64,000 nucleotides of DNA. It comes from Ciona intestinalis. Lineage: Eukaryota > Chordata > Ascidiacea > Phlebobranchia > Cionidae. This document shows, piece by piece, positions 47,701 through 60,947 of this stretch; the first letter of the stretch is position 1, and every line of letters begins with the position of its first letter. Location of the stretch: the NCBI RefSeq assembly GCF_000224145.3, contig NC_020174.2:1142520-1206519 (forward strand), in the 5' to 3' direction. The position numbers and the translations under genes were made by a program. The notes beneath the pieces are model-generated. The model saw nothing but the letters and a program-made list of their open reading frames with translations, was not told the origin of the DNA and ran no database searches.

Positions 47701-50700
47701 GTCTTCAAACCCGGCCGTATAATACATTGTGATTGGTCCTAATGTGGTGAATTTTAAATATTTAAATGTCCCGCATTATAACCACTCACTAAATACATAT
47801 GTACTGAAATAGTTTTAAATACCAGTACGCCGATGGGAACAAGTTTGTTCAAACGAACTCGATTCAACCCTGTATTCGTTAATTTATTATCCTAAGTTCG
47901 GCGGTTTGAGCCAGAAATAGCTTTGCGAATGCAATTATAATTTTTCAGTATACGAAATAAAAATCGATTAAAATTTTCGCGTTTGGAAACTATTAAATAA
48001 ACATTATTTCCCAACAACGACGAAGGAAGTACTTATCATTCTCATTTATAAGTTTACGATAAATATAATTTTAATCGAATGAAATTTAATTCTTTCCATA
48101 ACGTGATCCTATATTTCATTTTACTTGAACGCAAAACACACAGTGCATGTATAGTTCATGCAATACGTTTAACTTTTAGGCTATATCAAGTGACGAATCG
48201 GCATTTGAAAATAGAAAAACATGTTCTCCAAATAAGTTTATATGAAGTATTATGGGGGAAGAGGGGACAATCGGGACATGTTTATTACATAATATCAAAA
48301 TATCCTGATCGTGTTTTGAACAATTAACAAAGGTCTATGGGATTCGTAAGAGTACGGTTTTATAATTTTTTTAATGTTCTTTGTTTAATACCAAATTGAA
48401 AAAGAAATGAACTGAAAAGATGTCCCACCCTACAATGTGTTTGTTATTCTTTACCAATGAGGTCCTATACGACGAGTTATATGCCAGGGAGATTTGGATT
48501 TCTTTTTTAGGCCATCACTTTAGAGTTTCGTATTAGCTAACTTAACAGTTTCTCTTGTATTATGATGGTAACACCCATACATTGTGTGTTCGGTTACATT
48601 CAAAACTACTAGTTGTGAACCATTTCGGACTACGAGCATTAATTAAAATAAACGTTCCAACATTTGGGTTTTTAAAAAGTTTTTGAGTGTTTTCCACGTA
48701 GGACCTATGGTAAGCCACACTGCGGGACCTTACACCTTACCCATAAGGAATCTGAAGCTTTTCGAGTATTGTCTCACCTTGAAATGCAGTTGTACTTCAG
48801 GAGGTAGGTTTTGAACACCGACCGAAGTTTTGCGGAACATTCGGTCCACGAACATTCCAGCTTGCACAGCATGGACGACACTTCGTAGAGATCGCTTGTT
48901 TTCGGACTCCTTGCGGTTCCTTGTGTCTGTATAACTCACTCTGTTTATTTTGCGATTTAAGAAGTGTAGAAATTCATAGTTTATTGAGCTCTGCTGGGAG
49001 CAAAATCCAGACATTTATATGTAATGACGCTTTTAGAAAATATCAGAAAAATGTGTTAAGACTCTTTAAAAATAGGTGATTTTTTTAAATTGATGGAATA
49101 ATATAGTACAAATATACATATATTATCTTACTTTTTTACTATATCAGCAAGTTATGCTATACCCCATTCACATCGGGCGTATTTTTTCAATTAGAAGCTT
49201 TTTTATTTGCACAACAAGTTGTTAAAACAAATATTTGCCACTATGAGTCACGACCTACTTTAGAGATATCTCTAGCGTGTTGGTTTGGTTTAACATACAA
49301 GCTTTTTACCATTTCCATATGCATTTAATCACAGCGTATTTTAACAACTGTTGAGTTGTTTCTTCATGCTGATTTATTGAATATAGTAGGGTGGGAGGAG
49401 ATGAGACACTTTTTCATTCTATTTTCTCGTTCAATTTGGTGATAAACAAAAAAACGCTCAGCGAATTATAAAATCGTATTCTCACGACTCCAACAGACCG
49501 TTGTTAATTGTTTAAAACTCGATCAGGATATTTAGATATTATGTGCTAAAGGTGACCCATCTTTCCCATCCTACTCTATAATTCTTTACCGCATTTAAAG
49601 GCCTATATACAATCATGTTATGTCATATTATAGACTTTTCACCTGGTCGACGACTGGTGAAAGTTTGAACCAACCATCGTTTAATCTCGGGTGGAACGGG
49701 CCCTTCACCTGACAAGGTCGCTGGTACTTCATCATCGGAGATGTCTGCTATTCTGTAAACGTAATTAAATTCTTTGAATAAAATAACTTGAACTTTTCAC
49801 AATAGTGGTATTTATATTTTAGTTGTATGTTGGTATCATTGTAAAGAAAATGTGTGTATTGACATATTTAATATATAATAGGTTGGGTTAAGATGGTCAC
49901 GCCTTTGTGTGACATTCATTTAAAATATATAATAACGAGGAGCAGATTAATGTAAGATACAAGAAACACCCGGCAACGGTTAAACGACGTTTTAAAACAA
50001 ATCGTAACCGCTTATTGAAGTCACAGGCCATATTGTCACAGTGGGACGCCGCGAGTTAAAATTCCAGCTGTCCTAGCAAAATAGCAAAACAAACCAGTAC
50101 TAGATACAAACGACCAGCAGTATTATGTGTGTACGTACGGACACGAGAGTTAGACAGGACTAGGAGTCCGAAAAGCTGTAAAATTTCAGCGAACTTTAAC
50201 GTGAGACTAGTTCATTAGAAACTTCATATTACACGCGCACATACCAGCTGTAGCGACCACACGGGCGGTAGAACTAAAAATAGAACATGGCTGTAGCACC
50301 AGCAACACTCCTCCATGTTTCAATGCAATAAAAACACTAATATAGTACAGTGAGGTAAAATAGGACATATTTTCCCCCCTTTTCTCTTTCATTCCTTGTA
50401 ATTAAATATTATTAACATAATTAGGTAATCGTACTATTCGTATAGCGCCATGACTTTAAATGAGCGTTGTTAGTTGTTAAAAACGAAATCAGGAAATATG
50501 GGATAAAGGTGCAAACGGTATCCCATCTTACCCCACAGTACTATATTTCGACGTGTGTGTTTTTACGCGAAACCTTTGAACTGGTAGCGATTCAAAACAA
50601 ATCTATGTTATGCTTACCTGTTTACATAACGCGACTCCATGACGGCGATTGCGTATTCAATATTCTGTCGAATGTGTTCTGATGAAACCGAGTTGGACTC

Positions 50701-53700
50701 ATCGTTAAAGGAATGAAGGAGTGCCCGTAACCTGGGAATAACAAAGTCTAGTCAGTAAGGGTAGGATAAACAAGCCCCATGTTGAGCAAATATGATTATT
50801 TCTATATCCACACAATGCTGGGGTTTAGGATAGTAAAGTTAAATGGCCATTATTGCTACACATGGAGTGGCAACATGCGGTGAAGCAACATGGCGGAAAA
50901 CGATTAAAAATCAACACAATATAAGTGTTTTCCTAAACCCGGCGCCGGAGTAGTTTGCCGCACAATGTAAGAGGTCGTGACACAAAACTTGTTTACGACC
51001 CAGTGGTGTATAAGTCCTGTATGCGATCAAAATATGATAATTTATCACCTTTGGATTACATATAGCGTGCCGGGCGTTTACGATCTCTCCAAAATAAAGC
51101 GAAAACCTCAAACAACTATTTGAATCTTCAACCTTCGCATAACGTCGTTGATTGAACATCGATTTCAGTATTGATTATATGTCTATGTTAGTCCTACACT
51201 CTGTGCGCTACACGAGAACTAAATAAACAGTTTCTGCAACATGATAGCTTGTATGAAAGGCAGGCCACTGCGTCATACATTATGGAACAGACGTAGCGAT
51301 AACAGGCGCGTGAAGCAAACAAAATAAAACAACCCATTATACCTATATCCGGCATGCAAACTATAGCTTTTATAAATAAACATCTCTATAGTTCTAACAA
51401 TGTGGAAATAATCCGCGAACCGTACACACTTTCAGTATCTGTAAAACCCGAGTATGTAATAAGTTGTATTACCTCTGAGTTAAAAAAACAGGATGTTTGG
51501 ATAAAAATATCACTCGTCCATAGTCAAATAAACGAATACGTGTATCCTATATATACAGACTTTTTATTCAATAGACCAGCGCTCTTCAACCGGTGTTCAC
51601 GGTGCACCCTAGGGTGCACCAAAATAAGCCTGGGGTGCACCAGTGCAAAAGGGTATACAAGGGTGCATCACAAACTTTAAAAATGTTTAGCAATAATATT
51701 CAGTTTTGAACATTTTTAACAAATTTAGCCATTTTCCTACAGTTTTTTATGAATTCTATATCTTGCATCACTGGAAATTGCGAAACTAGTCTTCTCTTTA
51801 ACCGCAAACCATCTGTTCCTAATGATTTTGATTGGCGGTGCTTTTCGACTTAACAGGAACTTATTCTCGTACGCATTTCTCCTTGATGACGTCATTAGTT
51901 TTACTTTACAGCAATCAGGGGTGCATGAGTTCGTCGCAACAATTTAGGGGTTCACCAACCCAAAAAAGGTTGAAGAGCACTGCAATAGACGACACAAACG
52001 TTCGCGATTCCTTATCAAGCATCGATTCGTCCGTAAGCTTATGGGTTGTCGACACAGCCGACAGATACCAGGAATGCCGCAACGTAAACAAGTCTGCGTG
52101 TGTCCCTAGCGCGTAATGAGGACGGCGCTAATGCGATTATTCCGCCGCTATAAGAGTTCAAGTCACTGGCATGCACAAATATAGCATGGCGTCTTATATT
52201 GGTCCAACCGCTTCGAGCAGTTGCGAAGTGGTAACTCTATATGAATGAAATGGATATTTCTGATGTAACGTTTATGACGATATACTTAAACACAACTTGA
52301 ACCCTTCGTACCTTAGTGAGGCTTGGTTTAATCCTTCGTTAGATGTTGGGTCAGCCAAGTCACAGTCGTGACATCTTGTTAGGTCGACATTCCTTGAGTT
52401 TTTGTCCCTTTCCTCCAACCACAAGGCCCGTAGTGGGTCCTGTTCCGTAAAACTGGTCCCAGAAAGTGTGGACAAACCCACTTCGAACCCACTCCTCTCG
52501 GCAACGCCGTCATAGTTTTGCCGAGACGACTCCTGTCCCTGCCGGGACGGAGGCTTTGACCGTCGATGTAAAGCGGCTCCCAGCTTGACTGCTTCAGTGG
52601 GCTCACTCCTCTTGGTAGGTACGACGCCTTTTTTCGCCTTAGTACCGCCGGGAACTTCTGCGCAAAGAGCTGTACGTTAAGACTTAGTTTACATACACGT
52701 TTGAACCGAAGTAAAACCCCAATACGCTATAATGGGACTTTGGTATGCCGCGAAACAAACACATATTAACACCAGCTTTTGAAAAGGTTACGTCACGTAA
52801 CTGGTAAGGTTGTAAAAACTGCGTATTTATAAATTTGGTATGCGGCAAACGGAACTAAAAAATCCAAGTGTGCCGTGAGTCGAAACCGTTTGAGAACTGA
52901 GCTATAACACGTATGTTTACAAAAAGCGCCAATGATAGTTATCTAAGCTAAACTTAACTACAGCCAAAGAACACTGAACAAATTCAAAACCATTGTAGGA
53001 TAACCTGAAACAATTTATAATCGTCGCTAAACAAATATTGAGCCTCGTACAACGGCACAAAAAACTATACTAGTATGTAGACATATATAGCAATATGGAA
53101 CATATCCTCTTCACAAAAAGATTGATCTTTACTGTGTCCACTACAGCGCTACATTTTGAGTACTAACTCCTGGGTCGATAAACTGACTGCATTGTAAACA
53201 TAACCATATGACTTGCTCGGACGCTTAGACCACGGTGAACGGATTGCTTATTGCACTAAGCCAGCAACTAAGAAACCATAATACCAGCAATACGACTAAG
53301 AGCTTTACTTCACTAAGCATATGCCAGTCCAAATCCCTAAGCGTCGGTTTGCTTTTGGCCAAGAGCTTACTTTGCTATTTTATTTCCTCTTGCAAGACCA
53401 AGTGCCGCATATACTAGTCTTTTAAAATGAAGTAAACATTTATATAGGCTAAGCAATGCATTCCCTGCAACCGCTTCTTATCTAACTTGGTTGTGATCGA
53501 TTGAAGCATTGCGGGTGATGGAGCGGCGGGATGCGGGGGGTAGAGAAGTGCAAGGAACGCGTAAGAATCGCCATGCATTATTTAAACACAAGTTGGTACA
53601 CTCAACATAATGGTCTTTATTTACTCTTTGATAATTGTCGGATCGATGCAGGGTAAACGAGGCGTTTTGAATTTGCATTTAATGGCGTCTTCCGCGTGAT

Positions 53701-56700
53701 TGAACTGCACATTTTACCTAACATATATAGGGTAAGCGCCATTATGGATTGTGAGCTTAGTTAGATTGAAGGCGAGAGTGTAAGATCAAAACATAAGCTA
53801 AGAGTAACGGATTAACCTTGGGCTTAGCGAGTCGTGGGATAAAAATAAGCGCCTTCTACAACAGGAATACACACATGGGCACGGCATATACATTTAGCTG
53901 CACATAGCTACCAAGTAAGCAACAGCGGTCTCTATATGTACATCGGCGGTAAGTATTCTAAATGAATAAGGTGTTTAATTACGTAGAATCGATGATCTGT
54001 TCTCGCAAATCGACAAACAGAAAGCAGAATGACGATAAATAAAGCTTTCATTTAACTTTAGTACTAAAAACAACAGCACCCTACTTTGTCGACCAACTTA
54101 AGAATTACTGAACCTTCCTTTTTTATTATTTATTCATTTCACTCAAATTCTTACACGCATGAACTAAGTTCTATTTTTACTACCAAACGGACAATTGCAA
54201 AGTCGTTTATAATCTATATAGGTTTAATACCACTGATCAAAATACACAGTCACAGACATGTATATAGGTTACATATATTGAACCTGGTGCATCGTTCCTA
54301 TTGTATTTAGACACAATCGTTAACTCAAAACCGCATTACTAAGTGCATCCATCAAGCTTCCACAAGCGATTGAATTTAAAGATTACAATTTTAATCCAAT
54401 GAGCCTACCCTGCGATTTTAATTGCTCCGTATTGGACAATGTCATCACAGCACGATCGAACACAGATCAATGAGATATTTCCAAACTAGCGATCGAAGTA
54501 CGTCGACACTAGATATACGACTGATATAGTTACGCGCGAAATTTATGCGTTTGCGACAATTCTTTTAACGCTGCAATACAAGCCATACAATATGCCGCGA
54601 CTTTGTGCAAAACCGTAGCCGCGACTTCAAATTTATATCGTTGATATGACAACCCGTGCTTTTTCTCTTGCTACAATCTTGTTTTCAAAATCAAAAGGAA
54701 TAATCACCTTCTCTTGTGCTTCTGAGGAGTGGAACAATGACTCAATTTCAAGAAATATTGGTGAAATTGGCAAGGCAAAAATGTCTATCTTTTATACAAT
54801 GAAACTTGTTATACTGGCTTTTATGCGTCACGAAAAACTAACTTACTTCTTAAGTAATAACGAGCTGCCTATCATTCTATAGACTCTTCAGTTAGCACCC
54901 ACAGGGACCCCGGTTAATTTCGCCGAAGTGGACAGCCAGCACAAAGACAATGCTTGCAGCCAGCCTGTGCAGGTACCTACGTAGGTTACGCAGTATCTAA
55001 TTATATAAGAGTACATGATTAAAAGTCGCTTCACGTAACACTATACACCGCTGAGGTAACACCGATGCGGGCTTCCGATCGAGCGCACTGTCATTTTAGT
55101 TGGCACGCCAAAGTAAACTGTAAACTTTTGCACGATTCTTCTTTAAACCATTATAAGACTCACCGTCATTGGGAAACTTGTTCTTTCGCTTCTTGGTTAC
55201 TAGTTTACGATGCAAAGTAACCACCCTACCTAAGTTTTGATCCATCGCTGTCGAAGATACAACATTGTTTACACTGCGTCTTTTAATCACACAATAAGTA
55301 AAAGGAAAAATTGAGCTAGACGCATCCAGAATGCACTGACTACTAAAATAACGTACGTCGACGTATAATTGATTTAACATAAGAGCTCACCGTCAGAACC
55401 AATGGCCTATTACAATAGCTGACAGTAAAAACCTTACGATGGGTATTAAATTCAAAAAAAAGAATGGATGGGACTCTGATCGATGCTGTTTGACGGATGA
55501 TTGCCGTAAAATAAAAAATGCGGAGCGCTGGTGTTCCACAGGAGTGCGTCGGCATTCGGTGCCTGACAGACCACCTATGAATCTTTTATCGTGAAGAATG
55601 CTTGGGTAAAAGCCGATGACATTACTTGGCCTATACCAGTACAGGTTTCGCAATTAAAGTATGTGTATATGTGGGCACGTGAGACGTGGACATATGCTAA
55701 TTAAGTTTAACTGACAGTTTTTAATAGGGTGGCTGATTGACTTATTATCATGTCGTTGTTGGCAACACAGGAATATAGATGGATGGCCATAGTTTACGTT
55801 TACTTTAACTAAACGCTTGCTAGACTTCGAAGCCTTACTATGCCAAATATTTATAGCGAAAACAGGCGTCGAAGACACAATGAATGCTTTAATTGAATAC
55901 AATAACATGAACTACCGGTCGCTGAAAGCACGTTTGTTTTGTTACGTACATTACCTTATAGCTCTGAGCCAGCGACGGATGCGTGTCGCCCAGCGTGTCT
56001 ACGGCTAATGAGAGCACGCCTAATTTACTGACAAAAACTGTTGATCAAGCCACGCATTAATGCAGTAATTACCTGTATAATATATTCCTACAGTTATCAG
56101 TTATTTCTTCTAAATGGAAATAATGAACGAGAAAATATTGGTTAATTAAAAACTTGCCCGTGCGTCATATGTTATTCGTATTGAGCCGTTTGAATAAAAC
56201 TCAGGCCACTCTGAACTCGGTCTATATTTCTCTGCTACGCAGGAAACACTAAAGCTTAGTCGACTCTAGTCGTAACAAAACTTTGCTGCGTGCATCCTGT
56301 ATATAACCTGACAGCCACGAAGCATAATGTTTGCCTTAACCACAGCCAGCGTTTCACACAACGATGTTCAGGAAATGGTCGGGCAAACTGTCAACTTGCT
56401 TTGGCTGCCTTGACTCCATTTTATCGGCAAACGTTCACACGTCCGCGGCAAAATAATGTCCTGGTTAAAGCGATTGCGCCGGAGATCACTACACGGCTGT
56501 TGATCCAACAAAACAATAAACTGAAGGTTCAATGACACCATGCAGTATCTTCTCTCGTTATTCGACCAAAATAGCGACCACTACCAGTTTAACTGCTTTG
56601 CTATCAACTTGCTAATTTTAGTTACAGAAAGGTCACTCTAGGTGATATCATTTTGCGGCCCCACCAACTTATGTATCCTGTACATAATTAAAACTGCTAG

Positions 56701-58730
56701 GCAACTCGTAGCTCTAACTGGCAACCTTCCCGCATCGACCGTGCACACAGGACTCAAACAAGCCAAAATAAACTCGCGCGCTGACTTACACGAATTTGTG
56801 AATAGACTTGGCACAGGAAACTCGTTTCGCGTCTACACAGTAGTGATGTTGTAATCATACTACGCAACCAATCAATCACTGCAGCTACACTCTGAAAACT
56901 TGTTCTGTAGAACGACGATAGCTATTCTCCTGTTGCCAACTTTGGGGGTATGTTTATCGATTGGGCAATAATAACTTGGCCATAGCTACCTCTCCGAGGG
57001 TAATTAGTGACAGCAGAACTCTAATTAACTCATTAGACAGGGACGGGCTACGTAATGACAATGTTATTGGGATGGCAAAACACACAAGGATACGTCATGT
57101 CGGTCATTCGAGACTTAATAACAATTCAAACGAAAAGTTTCAACTCATTGTCAGTTTAGTAAGAAGTATAAGACCCGCATAAATAATAATAAATCCCCTG
57201 TGATTCTATACGTCAAATAAATAATATAGCATCGTCATATAGGAAAACGCTGCACCTATTATTCATGTTACGAATATGTATTACCCTGTAGTATGAATTT
57301 CCAGTTAAAACACACATTGCCGGGGAATTTTAAGGACTTCGTATTATAGTACATGTTTTGTAAAACGGTGTCTTTTTTAGGAAACATGCGTATTGGCATC
57401 CTCTTTTAAAAGACTCAAGGAAAGGGAATTATAGAAAAGATTTATTTGTTCGGTTATATTTAAACGGCGGAAACGCCCTGCCCGCGTAATCTCAAAAATC
57501 AATATATACAGAGTTTTCTTGACACGCTTTTCCTGCAGGTTACGTGAACTTGGGACGCGTGCCAATTATTAGCTAAGAGAAACACACCGGTGCTCACACA
57601 CGCAACATTGTATTGCTTGGCTCTAACTCACACAATGCTAATACTGTTCACAACTTTGAAAGCTATTAATATTGACTTAACTTTACAAAAAGAAACGCTT
57701 TGTGCGTTCTATTTGTTGCTTCATTCTATTGTCCAGCGGAGAGAAAACTGTATACGCGCTTATGCGTGTTAACAGGTATTTTAAATAAAATCTACCACTA
57801 AATAGGGATAGTAAAGTACAAAAGGAGTCACTCACCCATCGTTACTCTGTAGTTAACTCCGTCCACTTCAATAAGTCTGCATAGCGAGCTGGATGCTCCG
57901 TTTGTTATGTTATCGTTGCCTACTTTGTGCTCTGAAAGTTCAGAGAAGCCATTAAGGCCGTTTGTTACTGGCTCGTTGCTCCGTTGATGCTCTGGTTTGG
58001 TCGATACCGGCATGAGTACTGGAAGTTGGGACGTAATTGAATCTAATGCGTCTCGGTGGCTTGTCTGCTTCGATATATCCGGGTTCATATCGGGGAGGGC
58101 AATACGGTCCAGACGTAAAGGCGAACACCAGTCTAAAACCTCGTCCGCCAACCGGCCTTTCAATGCAGTCTTATTACCTTTAGACTGTGCTGGCCAAACT
58201 AGCTCAGGCGAAACGATAAGTGGTTTGTTTTTTCCCTGCCTAGGTGAGATAATTTTCTTGGGTTTTGATTCCTTTATGGGGCTTGAACCTTGACTCTTTT
58301 TGCTTTGAAACGGCAGTTTAGGTAATACATCGTCTACAGTTTTTCCTAATCGTAATTTTCTACGAAATCTGACATCCTGTTGCTGTGATTTTGTTTTCTG
58401 CAACGGCGGCCGGTTGCCAAGGCTTGCAGTTGACAGTCGTAACTTTGGTTTCTCTTTTCCTAAACCTTCGTGGTCGCCCCAACGTTTTTGGCGTTCTACA
58501 ATTTTGCTCTCGCTATTGGCTCTGCGTAGAACAGTTAACGGTTTCGGTTCGCAGACCCTCAAAAACGCTTCTGATAAGACTGTACTTCTTTGCAGCACTT
58601 CGTTCCAGGCGCAAGTGTTTAAAATGTTCCTGGCGTTTTTATACTGGTCTGAAACTCCCACGACCCCGGACTGATCTCCGGTATTTGCAGTTCCCAACTC
58701 ATGGCAATCCTTTGGGGCACATAAGGACAT
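38709..58730 (-). CDS. PDE1: Calcium/calmodulin-dependent 3',5'-cyclic nucleotide phosphodiesterase, PDE1 type
   Basis: Fifteen exons: 57836-58730, 52312-52657, 50618-50731, 49643-49752, 48778-48926, 46809-46925, 46439-46579, 44086-44186, 43108-43233, 41081-41182, 40701-40784, 39982-40100, 39350-39539, 39047-39159, 38709-38890; 962 aa with consistent phases. It hydrolyses cAMP/cGMP. PDE1 landmarks: LRALLHSF...HIRQNIEYA (N-terminal regulatory region), EIKRWLVQTFTSRR, SVVHAVQAGMFVDRM, WSYNVFEL, LLNKYDLIRKF. The metal-binding motifs are intact: YHNPIHAADV (about residue 605), HDLEHSGTTN (about 643), HSADINHPSKPW (about 747), then GLPLSPLCDR and the substrate-glutamine region MVAQSQI followed by GFIDYVIKPTFDVL. 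The C-tail ends in a coiled segment (FYSNIETNRTHWQKR) as in PDE1. The first exon encodes 298 residues with no recognised domain, far longer than in mammalian PDE1; MSL at 58730 is its first in-frame ATG. Which PDE1 paralogue cannot be decided. Confidence 0.88.
39745..39935. mobile_element. MITE, degenerate, in a PDE1 intron
   Basis: GTTTGGGTAGAATGGTTTAT and a right end CCATATTCATCTTACCTCAC with an interior like CATTCGCTATTAAACAAATA. Confidence 0.45.
40145..40345. mobile_element. MITE fragments in a PDE1 intron
   Basis: One left half (GGGTGAGATAGGGCATGGCT, then TTGTCCCATTTGGTAGTAAA) at 40145-40250 and a second scrap (ATCCCATGTGGTAGTAAAAA) at about 40265-40345. Confidence 0.5.
41183..43107. 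other. PDE1 intron 9 content
   Basis: No second gene is supported. A plus-strand open frame at 42229-42534 has no recognisable domain and overlaps a CRE palindrome TGACGTCA at 42279-42286, so the patch may be regulatory. Confidence 0.35.
43245..43415. repeat. Tandem repeat of MITE right ends
   Basis: A unit of roughly 80 bp containing AACTTGTACTGGTAC plus a MITE-like right end (CCATCCTATCCCCTACTATA; TCCTATCTTATCCCATCCTA) occurs twice, followed by the start of a third (ATAACTTGTATTGGT). It lies just outside the acceptor of the PDE1 exon ending at 43233. Confidence 0.6.
44187..46438. other. PDE1 intron 7 content
   Basis: Contains a CRE palindrome TGACGTCA at 45417-45424 with further CGTCA/TGACG half sites between 45390 and 45710, and a GCAC tandem run at 46019-46037. 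An open frame at 45560-45835 has no recognisable domain. Confidence 0.4.
46233..46425. mobile_element. MITE in a PDE1 intron
   Basis: ATACTGTGGAGGAAAATGGG at the left, TCCTATCTTCCCCACCCTAC at the right and CCTAACCGTGTTTTAAACAG inside; ends 14 bases before a PDE1 exon. Confidence 0.75.
47187..47342. mobile_element. MITE, internally shortened copy
   Basis: Left end TATAGTACAGTGGGGGAAGA, right end GTGTCTCGTCTCTCCCACCA; about 45 bp of the usual interior is absent. In a PDE1 intron. Confidence 0.75.
48243..48436. mobile_element. MITE in a PDE1 intron
   Basis: TATTATGGGGGAAGAGGGGA at the left, AAAAGATGTCCCACCCTACA at the right, TCCTGATCGTGTTTTGAACA inside. Confidence 0.7.
49381..49577. mobile_element. 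MITE in a PDE1 intron
   Basis: TATAGTAGGGTGGGAGGAGA at the left, GGTGACCCATCTTTCCCATC at the right; interior in the same orientation as the copy at 4495. Confidence 0.75.
50340..50548. mobile_element. MITE in a PDE1 intron
   Basis: TATAGTACAGTGAGGTAAAA at the left, GTATCCCATCTTACCCCACA at the right; diverged interior. About 70 bp from the donor of the PDE1 exon 50618-50731. Confidence 0.65.
51577..51982. mobile_element. Non-autonomous hAT element (MITE) with 8-bp target duplication
   Basis: The left end CAGCGCTCTTCAACCGG and, in reverse, right end CAGTGCTCTTCAACC form the terminal inverted repeat. CAATAGAC flanks both sides (51569-51576 and 51983-51990). It is 406 bp long with no coding capacity and several GGGTGCACC repeats near the left end. 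In PDE1 intron 2. Confidence 0.9.
52658..57835. other. PDE1 intron 1
   Basis: A 5.2-kb intron, the longest of the gene, with few recognisable repeats compared with the rest of the window. No exon or RNA gene could be supported; internal promoters are possible because most vertebrate PDE1 genes use several first exons. Confidence 0.4.
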
Positions 58731-60947
58731 TGTATTATCATAGGAGCCCGTTTCATGCGTAATAATACCACAGTAGTAACAATAAAATATTTTGTCAAGA
58801 GCCCTACAATGGTGAAATGGTCTGAGCAAACATAATTAAATCCACATAAGATTGACTTGCTATAGTTCCTTGTTTACTTACTGTTGATATATAGCGTCAC
58901 TTACGTATTTATGACCTATTAGAAATCCTAAGCTGTAAATATAAATACTGACTACAACCAAATGTTACAGTTTGTACAAACACACATACAAATGTTACTA
59001 ATTAATTAGGTTTGTGCCGATACTCAAGTAAACTGTTTAATTAAATTGTTACTTAATCAGAAAACGAAAATAAAACAAATCCGAATTCCAATAACCTTTT
59101 CTGCGTGAGAACATATTGCAATAACAGGTACTAAATAAAGCTTTGCTGTACTCATACAAACTGTGTAGTCATGTAGACCACACACTGCTGCCTACACAAC
59201 ACAATAAGACTGGAATCTTTTCGAAGGCAATCAGTTCGAAATATTTAACTACAATCCTGGCTTATCTCCAGCTTTAGAAAGTCCTACAGATTTCAATTAC
59301 AGATACCTGCAAAATTACATAATCTGCTAAAAGCAATTAAAAAATGGAAGGACGAGCTAAAATCATTTATTGCAAAAATAATCTGTCTCACGCAACATTG
59401 CAACAGTGACTAACGAGAGAAATAATCCCAACTGAATTTATCCTAATATTGTTAACCTCCTTAGTTCAAATGCAATCGATTTTACAAGAGAAAGCGCATT
59501 AGAATTTCTATAGCGACTAAAGCTCAACTTATCTTCGTAAACTGAAGTCTAACATGGCTCCTGTTTGAGCAACTTAACGATGGGTTGAAGTAAAAAGCAT
59601 TGAATGCTGCTCTGCCACACCGGAACATTGATTTTATTACAGCTGCCGTGACCTAGCCGCAGCAATTCCTACTCCTTTACTGGCTGTTTTTTTACAATCT
59701 GTACTGTTCACGATCAACTTTAAAGTAAACTGAAGTATTTCCTCTCCCTGTACCGAAAATAATTGACATCGAGCCCAAAATAGCGATTGTTTGTGTTGCA
59801 AAACTCTGCTGGCGAAAGGAGAATTAACCTTATGTAAGGTCTGTATAGTAAAGTAAAGTTCAAGACAACTCTGACATTAAGCCGTTTGAGCGACAGGCGC
59901 TTACATTATCGGCAGGAAAATAAAGGGTTTAAGGTTATCAAGCAAAAAAATAGCAGTTCTTTTCCTGGCTATATTACCGGTGTTGTGTTTTCTGTTCTTT
60001 CCAACTGATTGCAGACTGCTCTAAATCCTATTCTGAAATACACGTATTTTTTCTTCGCCCGCATTAATATTTCCATTCATCTTAATTAACTTTTAAACGA
60101 GCTAAAACTTTAACTGTGCCATCTGATTGACCACCAACGAACACAAGTTCACGCCAGATCTCTCAAATTAAACTAACGCAGTGCCCGCACTGTGACTTAT
60201 TGCACTGATTGCAACCCAATTATCGGAAAGCAGGTGGTCGATAGTTCCCATCGAAGTGCTGACTTTAAGCATAACGCGGTGAAGAACACTTGACCCTTTC
60301 GGGCGAAAAGAAGGGAAATTGGGCACCTGTCGTTTTTGACGACAACTCAAATGCCCGATTATGCTGCAAACAATAAAATGATGAAACGATGATTGAAGAT
60401 TAACATTTGGTAAACGTACAGAGGTTAGTTGTTTAAAGGACATTAAGGTTTATTATTGTTGCAACACAAACCAGTACTCGCGACGATAAAAGCCTTTCAC
60501 CGAATTTGCTCTGCAGTGCCCTTCAGTGGCCAATAATATGGTCACGTGTTCGCGAGAGTAAACACCATATGGCACAACACGTGACACTGTAAACGTGTTG
60601 TACCAATGCTGAACTTAAAAATTACGCTATGTTACTTTCCTATTTTAAACTTAGTTTCACCATACACTTTTGCGTATTCCCTGTTCTATATACAGTAATC
60701 AGCAATTATAGCTCCGTTCTAGTTTATGCAGAAAACTTCTCATTCAATGCGACAGTTACTAATGCATTAAAACTCCCTGTCATAAAAACACACTTCACAT
60801 AAAACAAACAATATCTTGTATTCAAATATCATCAAGATAGTTCGAACTCGAGGAACAAAAGATGTATCATCAGAAGTTTCTCCAAAGTTAAAGCGACATC
60901 AGAAGACAAGAAGATCATTTGTTCATTTTATATTAAATGCCGGAGAT
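58731..60947. other. Spacer between PDE1 and eL41
   Basis: No MITE or SINE copies and no supported gene. Probably holds PDE1 promoter/5' untranslated sequence on the minus strand and the end of the eL41 transcript. Confidence 0.4.

Noticed and set aside
39350..50731. PDE4 or PDE8 assignment for the phosphodiesterase
   Set aside because: The upstream SVVHAVQAGMFVDRM and WSYNVFELERI segments, the NIEYA region and the FIDYVIKPTF motif fit PDE1; no UCR or PAS domains are present.
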